Position numbers and translations under genes: made by a program. Below are positions 58,102 through 64,000 of a stretch of DNA of 64,000 nucleotides, piece by piece. This DNA is from Thermomonas sp. (lineage in GTDB: Bacteria; Pseudomonadota; Gammaproteobacteria; Xanthomonadales; Xanthomonadaceae). Each line of letters opens with the position of its first letter. The stretch's first letter is position 1. The notes below the pieces were generated by a model. The model was not told the origin of the DNA. It worked only from the letters and a program-made list of their open reading frames with translations, and ran no database searches. Location: NCBI RefSeq assembly GCF_023953935.1, contig NZ_JAMLIW010000001.1, forward strand, positions 529,732 to 593,731. The letters are read 5' to 3'.

Positions 58102-61100
58102 GCGGCGCCTCCTGTCACTTCGGAGGGCGCAACGTCAGCACCCGGCGCCTGTCTTTCTTCCAGGAGAATCAAGGCGTTGACCCGTATTGCGCTGTCCAGC
58201 AAGGATTGCAGCGCACGGGTTTCCGGATCGGTTTGCGGATCGCCGAACCTCAGGTCGCCTTCAAGGACAGCGGCATAACCGGGGGCGTAATCGCGCTCAC
58301 CGACGCCGTCGCCATGCTCCTGGACCCAGCGGCTACTGATCCTGGCCGCGATTGCCGACAATACGACTGCCGAACTCGCTCCCCCGGCTCCCGATTCAGC
58401 CTGCTGGCCGCTTGCCCGGAGCTTGGCTGCTTCACGCAAGGCAGCCCACGCCGTTGCCGGATAGAACCACAGCTTCCCCATCATCGCCTCGCGCCAGAAC
58501 GCGATCAGACCACGCAGGCGGCGGCGCAGATCGGTTTCCATGGCGCTGCGGCTTGCCGGATCGGCGGCGCAATAGGCATCGTCCCAATCGTTGATCCGCT
58601 GGGCCATGTCGGGTTCGCCCTCGGCCAGAAAGGTCAGGCGCACCGGCGCTGGCGGTTCCTCGCCTCCGCGTTGCAGGCGCAGCAGCGCCCAGTGCAGGAA
58701 AGCGGGAACGAGTTCCTTGAAACCCAGGCTGTCCGTTGTCTTGAGCCACGTCCTTTTGTTTTTCGAATCCGGTGCCGCGAACACCACCTGCACGCCGGTC
58801 TCCGAACCCGGCCACGGGTAGACGTTGCGCACCCGACCAGTGATGCGTTGGGGCATGTCCGACAGCGTTTCGGTTTCGCCCGCCATGACCAGCGGGATAT
58901 CCACGCACAACACCTGACCGCCGCTTGCGCCACGGGTACCGAAACGCGCGCAACCTTCGGCGCGGGCCCACAACGCATCCACGGCACTGGCCTCCAACGC
59001 CCAGACCACCGCGCCGACTGTGCCCGGCGGCAGCAACCCGCCCAGACCAAGCCAGGCCGGCGGTTTTCGATCCCAAGTCCACCCGGAGTCTGCGCACTTG
59101 CGCGGCAGCACGTGTTCCAGGAATACGCGACGCGCCGGCGTGTGGATGCGCGCGATGTCGTCCATGGGCTCATCTTCGGGCAGGGCGGTGCCCGCATCCA
59201 GCCCGTCAAGCGTCAGATGCAAGTGATCCTTGAGCAATGCCTTGGCTGGGTCTTTGTAATAGGCCGCAAGCATCGCCAAGGGCAATGGATCGGGCAGCGT
59301 TGCCGCCAGCGGCTGGGTCGGATCGTGCAGTCGTGACGGCCGCTCGCTGCCTTGGCCGGTCATGCCTGCGAAGTCGGCGGAATAGGAAAACAGCGCCGGG
59401 TTTTCCCCATCGAAATAGCGCGCATCGAACGGTTGCAGCGGATGCTGCACCCGCCACGGCCGCGGCGTTTTTTCATCGTCCGGGGCGATGCCGGCAAACC
59501 GGTCCAGTTCGGCCAGCAATTCCGCCAGCGGTGCGGCCGGATTGCGGCGCTTGCCGTCGCGGACGCCCTGCCCCACGAAGGACAGGTGCAGCCGCTTGCG
59601 CGCGGACATCACGGTTTCCAGGAACAGATAGCGATCATCGCCGGACACGTCACGATCGCCGATGCAGCGGATGCGTGCCATCAAGTCGATCCCGCCATCG
59701 GCAGGCCGGCGCGGGAAGGTGCCTTCGCCCAGCCCAAGCACGCAGACCACGTCGAACGGAATGGCGCGCTGCGGGACCATCCCGCAGAAGGTGATGCCGC
59801 CCATCAGGAAACGCTGGCGCTCGGAAGCGGACTCGAGCGCTTGCTGCAACACCTCGCGCACCACCGGCATCCGCAGGACCGGATCCTGGCCGTTGTGGTT
59901 TGGCTCGGCGGCGATCTGCTCGATGGCCCGATGCAACGTTGCAAGCGCTGCGCGTGCGCCGGCATCCGTGTGATCGATGCGCAGCAGCGCCTCCACGCGC
60001 AAGCGCAGCACCTTGGCCCAGTCGCTGGCCTTGCGTTCGCCCTGCGCCAACTCACGCCATGCCTGCAGCTCACACAGCAGGCGGTCCAGACTGCCCAGCG
60101 CGGCGGCGGACGGGCCGTCGATGCCGGCCATGGGCAACAGTTCGCTACCATCCGGCAACGCAACGGCCCGTGGTTCGGACGCCCCCGCCACATCCGCCAT
60201 CAGATAGCCGGCAAGCATGCGGTCCATCGCCCAGGCAAAGCTGTTTTCGCGGCGCCCCGGCAGGCCCAGCGCCGCTTTGTGGTCACCATCCAGCGCCCAC
60301 GCCACGCCGCTGGCGCGCAGCCATTCCACCAGCACGCCGGCGTCGTTTTCATCCAGCGCCAGCGCGCGCCGCACTTCGGCCACCGCCAGCAAGTCGGCCA
60401 CCTCCGGCGCGGTGATGCGCGAGCCCCCCGATTCCAGCAGGGTCTGGAACACGGTCAGCAGCGGATGACTGCGCGCCACCGGAACGTCGGCCAGGTGATA
60501 TGGCAGCAAGCGTTCGTGCGCCGATCCGGGTTCACCGAACACCGCCCGGATCAGCGGCAACCAGACCTGGATGTCGGGAGCCATCACCACGATGTCGCCG
60601 GCGCGCACCTGCTCATGCTCGATGGCGTGGAGCAGCGCATCGCGCAGCACCTCCAGTTCGCGCTGGCGGGTGTGGCAGGCGTGGACGCGCAGGCTGGCAT
60701 CCTCGATGGATTCCTTCGCCTGCGGCGCCTCGTGCATCAGTTCCGGCCGCAACTGGCGAATGCTCTCCTGCAGGCGCTGCAGGCGGTTGCACGGCTGCGC
60801 CGGGGCTTCATCCTGCCAATGGCGAATGTCTTCGCGCACCTCGCCAGCCACCAGCGCCGAGAAGAAGTGCTGGCCCAACCGTCCCCAGCGCGCAAGCAGT
60901 GGATGCGCCTGCTCGCGCCAGTCCGGGGCGTCGGGATTTTCCAGCAGGCGACTCTCCTCTTCGCGCCATGCCCGCCATCCGGCCGCATCGGGAAACCGCC
61001 AACCACCCTGCCCCGACGCCGGCCGCAGCCCACCCCAGTATTCACGACAGGGGTCGGGCACATACAGGAATACCGGCGCCCGCTGGGCGTAAGCACGCAG

Positions 61101-61859
61101 CACCGACAGTTCAACCGGAGGCAGGTGCGACAACCCCACCACGTGCAATGGCGACAGCGCCTCGCACGAGTCCCCCAGCGCCTTGACCAACGCCTCGACC
61201 AGCGCCCCGCGGTGCTCGCCCAGTTCACCCGATACGACCTTCCACAGCGGTGCCAGGCACTTTTCCTCCAACGCCCGCAGTGCAGGATCGTTCCGCCTTG
61301 CGGTGGCAAAGGAAAACTTGCCCGCCTGCCACGCCTCCAGCCAGTTGCTGCGATAGACCAGATATTGCGAAAACACCCGCGCCAGCCGATCGGCCAGCTG
61401 GAAGCGTCGCTGTGCAAGCTCGTCCGCGCTTTTCCCGGAACCGGCGTCCAGATAGTCCAGCACTCGCCGGTCGGTGACGCCATGCCGTTGCGGGTCGTCC
61501 AGCAACGCGTGCAGGCTCCAGCGCAAATGCCCGCGCCGATACCTGGGCAAGGCCACCGCACGTTTGCCCAGCCGCTCGACGGACAGCGCATCCAACCAAT
61601 CGCTGGGCAGACGCACATCCAGATTGGCCACGACCCCGGCCACGCCAACGCGCCGTGCAAGCGCGGTCGTGATCCACTGTTTCATGCCCGGGTGCGCCGC
61701 GATCAGCGTCTGCGGCGTCAGCGGGTTGTCCGGACGGGTTTGCGCCAGCAGCGCCAGCAGCGGATCCAGCAGCGCTTCCAGCCGGCTGGCGCGCAGCAGG
61801 ATCAAACCGTTTTCCGACGGATCCGCGTACAGCGCCGCCTGTTCCACCAGTTTCGCCAT
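58098..61859 (-). CDS. recC: Exodeoxyribonuclease V gamma subunit RecC
   Basis: A 1253-residue subunit, longer than E. coli RecC (about 1122). The N-terminus ENGLILLRASRLEALLDPLLALL and PLTPQTLIAAHPGMKQWI are family signatures, as is FCGMVPQRAIPFDVVCVLGLGEGTFPR in the middle. Helicase motifs are degenerate, as expected: RecC recognises Chi and splits the duplex. The ATG at 61859 is chosen for the family N-terminus and GAGGAGGG upstream; about 100 in-frame codons further upstream are Arg-rich and rejected. Confidence 0.93.
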   Translation of the reverse strand: MAKLVEQAALYADPSENGLILLRASRLEALLDPLLALLAQTRPDNPLTPQTLIAAHPGMKQWITTALARRVGVAGVVANLDVRLPSDWLDALSVERLGKRAVALPRYRRGHLRWSLHALLDDPQRHGVTDRRVLDYLDAGSGKSADELAQRRFQLADRLARVFSQYLVYRSNWLEAWQAGKFSFATARRNDPALRALEEKCLAPLWKVVSGELGEHRGALVEALVKALGDSCEALSPLHVVGLSHLPPVELSVLRAYAQRAPVFLYVPDPCREYWGGLRPASGQGGWRFPDAAGWRAWREEESRLLENPDAPDWREQAHPLLARWGRLGQHFFSALVAGEVREDIRHWQDEAPAQPCNRLQRLQESIRQLRPELMHEAPQAKESIEDASLRVHACHTRQRELEVLRDALLHAIEHEQVRAGDIVVMAPDIQVWLPLIRAVFGEPGSAHERLLPYHLADVPVARSHPLLTVFQTLLESGGSRITAPEVADLLAVAEVRRALALDENDAGVLVEWLRASGVAWALDGDHKAALGLPGRRENSFAWAMDRMLAGYLMADVAGASEPRAVALPDGSELLPMAGIDGPSAAALGSLDRLLCELQAWRELAQGERKASDWAKVLRLRVEALLRIDHTDAGARAALATLHRAIEQIAAEPNHNGQDPVLRMPVVREVLQQALESASERQRFLMGGITFCGMVPQRAIPFDVVCVLGLGEGTFPRRPADGGIDLMARIRCIGDRDVSGDDRYLFLETVMSARKRLHLSFVGQGVRDGKRRNPAAPLAELLAELDRFAGIAPDDEKTPRPWRVQHPLQPFDARYFDGENPALFSYSADFAGMTGQGSERPSRLHDPTQPLAATLPDPLPLAMLAAYYKDPAKALLKDHLHLTLDGLDAGTALPEDEPMDDIARIHTPARRVFLEHVLPRKCADSGWTWDRKPPAWLGLGGLLPPGTVGAVVWALEASAVDALWARAEGCARFGTRGASGGQVLCVDIPLVMAGETETLSDMPQRITGRVRNVYPWPGSETGVQVVFAAPDSKNKRTWLKTTDSLGFKELVPAFLHWALLRLQRGGEEPPAPVRLTFLAEGEPDMAQRINDWDDAYCAADPASRSAMETDLRRRLRGLIAFWREAMMGKLWFYPATAWAALREAAKLRASGQQAESGAGGASSAVVLSAIAARISSRWVQEHGDGVGERDYAPGYAAVLEGDLRFGDPQTDPETRALQSLLDSAIRVNALILLEERQAPGADVAPSEVTGGAA

Positions 61860-62212
61860 TCCCCGCAGTCCCTCCTCGCACACCGTCGGCCACGGCTCAT
61901 CCTGCCCCAACCGCGTCTCGCGGAATGAGACGGGGCAATCGAATACGCAACCCGCTCCTCCCGTAGCCGCCACCGGACGGCCTTTCCAGCCACGACGCGC
62001 GATCATGCCACGCCGCCATGCGGGCCGTTGATGCGGCAGATGGATGCATCGACCCGTGGCCGCGACGCACTCGGGATACTTGACTCGTTGTGCCAAAGCC
62101 GCACGAACGTTAGAATTCGCAGCCCGGCGCGACCGGCCTGCGCGTCCGCCACGGTCGCCGGGGCGAAGCACGGCAACAGCCAAGGGGCGGCCCGCCCCGC
62201 GGTCCTGATTCA
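61860..62212. other. Divergent region between recC and tRNA-Ser
   Basis: About 353 bases with no gene. A tRNA-Ser promoter is predicted near its right end. No LexA-box-like or other operator is evident for recCBD; I see no clear promoter on the minus strand. Confidence 0.5.
62088..62116 (+). promoter_or_regulatory. Putative tRNA-Ser promoter
   Basis: -35 TTGTGC (62088-62093), 17-base spacer and -10 TAGAAT (62111-62116). The transcript would carry about 90 bases before the tRNA. Confidence 0.5.
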
Positions 62213-62305
62213 GGAGAGGTGTCCGAGTGGTTGAAGGAGCACGCCTGGAAAGTGTGTAGGCGGCTAAACCCCGCCTCGGGGGTTCGAATCCCCCTCTCTC
62301 CGCCA
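62213..62305 (+). tRNA. trnS: tRNA-Ser (GGA)
   Basis: 93 bases with a long variable arm and encoded CCA. Acceptor stem GGAGAGG / CCTCTCC, anticodon loop CTGGAAA with anticodon GGA, T-loop GTTCGAATC. Its 3' end is part of a perfect 26-bp inverted repeat that encloses the terminator. Confidence 0.96.
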
Positions 62306-62359
62306 GATACGCAAGCGCCCCGCCAGGGGCGTTTTGCGTATCTGGCGGAGAGAGGGGGA
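62289..62359. repeat. Perfect 26-bp inverted repeat on the tRNA-Ser 3' end, with nested terminator
   Basis: 62289-62314 (the last 17 bases of tRNA-Ser including CCA, plus GATACGCAA) is exactly complementary to 62334-62359. The 19-base centre is itself GCGCCCC-GCCA-GGGGCGTT, a good rho-independent terminator with TTTT at 62332-62335. As RNA the whole could fold into one long hairpin that hides the tRNA 3' end. Confidence 0.93.
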
Positions 62360-62401
62360 CGAGTAGTCCCCCGTCGGGGTTCGACTGATTCGCCGGGAGC
62401 G
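62315..62401. repeat. tRNA-Ser-derived repeat, copy 1
   Basis: An 87-base unit beginning with GCGCCCCGCCAGGGGCG, containing the inverted tRNA 3' end and GGGGTTCGA, and ending CGCCGGGAGCG. It is repeated at 62488-62574 with few changes (for example AGTAG versus AGGTG in the middle). Confidence 0.9.
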
Positions 62402-62432
62402 AATCAGGACAGCCGCAGGCTGCCCGCAGGGC

Positions 62433-62452
62433 GCGGGCCAGGGATGGCCCGC
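62433..62452. repeat. Short palindromic repeat GCGGGCCA-GGGA-TGGCCCGC
   Basis: Same 8-bp stem as 10593-10612. It lies between the two tRNA-Ser-derived units. Confidence 0.6.
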
Positions 62453-62487
62453 GTCTATCCCCCCGGAGTTTCCAGCACGTTCCGATT

Positions 62488-62574
62488 GCGCCCCGCCAGG
62501 GGCGTTTTGCGTATCTGGCGGAGAGAGGGGGACGAGGTGTCCCCCGCCGGGGTTCGACTGATTCGCCGGGAGCG
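62488..62574. repeat. tRNA-Ser-derived repeat, copy 2
   Basis: Second 87-base unit, 173 bases after the first. It also holds the complete terminator stem and the inverted tRNA 3' segment. Both units are followed by GGACAGCCGCAGGCTGCC (62407-62424 and 62591-62608). Confidence 0.9.
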
Positions 62575-62628
62575 TCTTGCCTGTATATCGGGACAGCCGC
62601 AGGCTGCCTCAGGAGCGCAGCGGCCTCC

Positions 62629-63879
62629 TCAGCTTGAAGTGCCCCATCCCCACAGGGCGGCTCCCGCTATCAAGGCGGGAATGGTCAGTTTTGCCTTGGA
62701 AGCAAACAAGATCGCCAGAACTATTGCAAACAACATGAGCGCCTCGGCGTTGATCAGGCTGATCCGAAGCAATCCCGTCGTCGTGCCGGAAATCAGGCCC
62801 ACCACCCCTGCGGTGACACCTTCCAGGAAGATCCGTATGCGCGGCCGATGCACCCACCGCTCCAATGCGTCATGCCCGAGCAGGGAGAATGCAAACGCCG
62901 GAAGAAAGATGCCGACGGTCATTGCCACGGCGCCCCATGGCCCACCGCCGAGATAACCGACAAACGTGGAAAAGATGATCAATGGCGCCGGGAGCAGCCC
63001 GGACAGGGCCAGGCCATCGAGGAACTGGGCATTGCTCATCCACGCACCGCCGGACACGGCATCCCGTTGCAGGAAAGGGATGACGGTATAAGCCCCGCCG
63101 AATGTCAGGAGGCCCGCCTTCAATCCCGACCAGAACAATTCAGGCAAGGACATTGTCGCCGCATTGCTGGGTTCGCCAGCGACTGGACTTGCCGTCAGCG
63201 CGGCAAGACCCACCAATCCATGGCGCTCAATCAGCCACACGACGCCAACAACGGCAAGCACTGTGACTGCCAATGCCATCACGCGAAAGCCGCGTCGCGC
63301 CAGCAGATACAAGGTGCCGGCAACGACAAGGATGATGGAGAAGTGCACGCCCGCCAATTGCGCGACAGTTGCAAGGATCGCGAAGAACCACAGCCAGCGA
63401 TCCGTGACTACATGCCCGCCGATCCTGACCACGGCGCGAACGATCAAGGCCGCAACAGCCACCTGCACGGCGGCAAACACCGATTGCGACGCATCCGTCT
63501 TCAAGCCAAAACGCACATACGCCCAAGACAACGCGAACATCAGGAGAAAACCAGGCAGCATGAACCCGAGCCCGGCGAGGATGCCACCCCAGCGACCACG
63601 CGAACGCATGCCGAAGTACACGCACAACTCATGTGCTTCGGGGCCCGGCAACACCTGATAGACCGCCAACACCCGATTGAACCGTGCACTGCTGATCCAG
63701 CGCTCCTCCTCCACGAGTTGCTGGCGGATCATCGCGAGCTGGGCCACCGGGCCACCCCAGGCAAGCGCCCCGAAATGCAGGAAGCGCAGGAACAAACGCA
63801 TCAGGGACTCGCGAGGAATGGCGTCCGCCCCCTCTTCCGCAAGGGAGTCATTCGCGTCGCCAGCCGTCGGCATCACCAT
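62629..63879 (-). CDS. chrA: Chromate transporter, ChrA (CHR) family
   Basis: A 416-residue inner-membrane protein with about ten helices in two homologous halves. The first half has FLHFGALAWGGPVAQLAMIRQQLVEEERWIS and VLAVYQVLPGPEAHELCVYFG; the second has SGLKAGLLTFGGAYTVIPFLQRDAV and FLDGLALSGLLPAPLIIFSTFVGYL. These paired FGG and PGP-type motifs define the CHR superfamily, which exports chromate or moves sulfate. The start at 63879 is chosen among three close ATGs. No other metal genes are adjacent, so the substrate is unproven. Confidence 0.9.
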   Translation of the reverse strand: MVMPTAGDANDSLAEEGADAIPRESLMRLFLRFLHFGALAWGGPVAQLAMIRQQLVEEERWISSARFNRVLAVYQVLPGPEAHELCVYFGMRSRGRWGGILAGLGFMLPGFLLMFALSWAYVRFGLKTDASQSVFAAVQVAVAALIVRAVVRIGGHVVTDRWLWFFAILATVAQLAGVHFSIILVVAGTLYLLARRGFRVMALAVTVLAVVGVVWLIERHGLVGLAALTASPVAGEPSNAATMSLPELFWSGLKAGLLTFGGAYTVIPFLQRDAVSGGAWMSNAQFLDGLALSGLLPAPLIIFSTFVGYLGGGPWGAVAMTVGIFLPAFAFSLLGHDALERWVHRPRIRIFLEGVTAGVVGLISGTTTGLLRISLINAEALMLFAIVLAILFASKAKLTIPALIAGAALWGWGTSS

Positions 63880-64000
63880 GACAGTGAGGCTACAGCAACC
63901 CGCCGCAACCATGTAAACTACCGCCCCTGCGATGCTCTGGCAGTGCGATTTGCAAGCCAACCATCGCAGGACACGTTCCACGAGCCAGCGCCAGCGCGGC
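63880..64000. other. Upstream of chrA, window edge
   Basis: 121 bases with no supported gene and no clear promoter visible. An in-frame extension of chrA is open here but lacks a ribosome binding site. Confidence 0.4.

Noticed and set aside
61860-62183. N-terminal extension of RecC by about 108 residues
   Set aside because: Arg/Cys-rich with no similarity to RecC, and it crosses the tRNA-Ser promoter region; the ATG at 61859 begins the family sequence.
62289-62608. Phage or island attachment sites at tRNA-Ser
   Set aside because: Repeats of a tRNA 3' end suggest att sites, but one arm is inverted, the spacing is under 200 bases, and no integrase or foreign gene lies between.
62629-63879. 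A metal-resistance island around chrA
   Set aside because: Only chrA is visible; there is no chrB, mer, ars or mobile gene, so no island can be claimed from this window.

Overview
The window is GC-rich (roughly two-thirds G+C by eye) chromosomal DNA from a gammaproteobacterium of the order Lysobacterales (Xanthomonadales), close to Lysobacter, Luteimonas, Thermomonas or Xanthomonas. Support: the RNA polymerase and ribosomal protein sequences, the class II DAHP synthase, the type 2 malate dehydrogenase, a peptide-amidase-like enzyme closely matching the Stenotrophomonas type, GTAG-headed REP elements, and the continuous order tRNA-Tyr/Gly/Thr - tuf - tRNA-Trp - secE - nusG - rplKAJL - rpoBC - rpsLG - fusA - tuf - S10/spc/alpha operons. 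Genus is not assigned.

Layout. 1-18 kb is mostly metabolic and envelope genes: cell-wall hydrolase, beta-class glutathione S-transferase, a channel-like membrane protein, prpC and prpB (2-methylcitrate cycle), a DUF6090-like protein, mdh, an aminotransferase, a coupled lipoprotein/M48 protease/lipoprotein trio, ppiB, typA with an overlapping DUF2127-like gene, an amidase, class II DAHP synthase and dsbB. From 17.7 to 52.3 kb, all on the minus strand, runs the translation and transcription superlocus, read from high to low coordinates: three tRNAs, tuf, tRNA-Trp, secE-nusG, rplKAJL-rpoBC, the str operon (rpsL, rpsG, fusA, tuf) and S10-spc-alpha (rpsJ to rplQ). 52.5-61.9 kb holds recC-recB-recD (minus). 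62.2-64 kb holds tRNA-Ser with unusual 3'-derived repeats and a ChrA-type transporter.

The protein-coding content is conserved and ordinary. The unexpected content is between the genes. Six gaps between co-directional genes carry long imperfect hairpins whose arms are tandem 7-base units. Four copies use GTGATT plus a variable base (alaA-like/mdh, rplE/rpsN, fusA/tuf, rpoB/rpoC). Two further hairpins with the same geometry but unrelated units lie in tandem between rplL and rpoB. They sit between one gene's stop and the next gene's ribosome binding site; the fusA stop codon lies inside one. A related octamer array separates the amidase and DAHP synthase genes. Two tRNA genes (Ser and Tyr) are followed by duplicated or inverted copies of their own 3' ends.

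Most of the open frames on the plus strand opposite rpoB, rpoC, fusA and both tuf genes, some very long, are codon-bias shadows and are not annotated.
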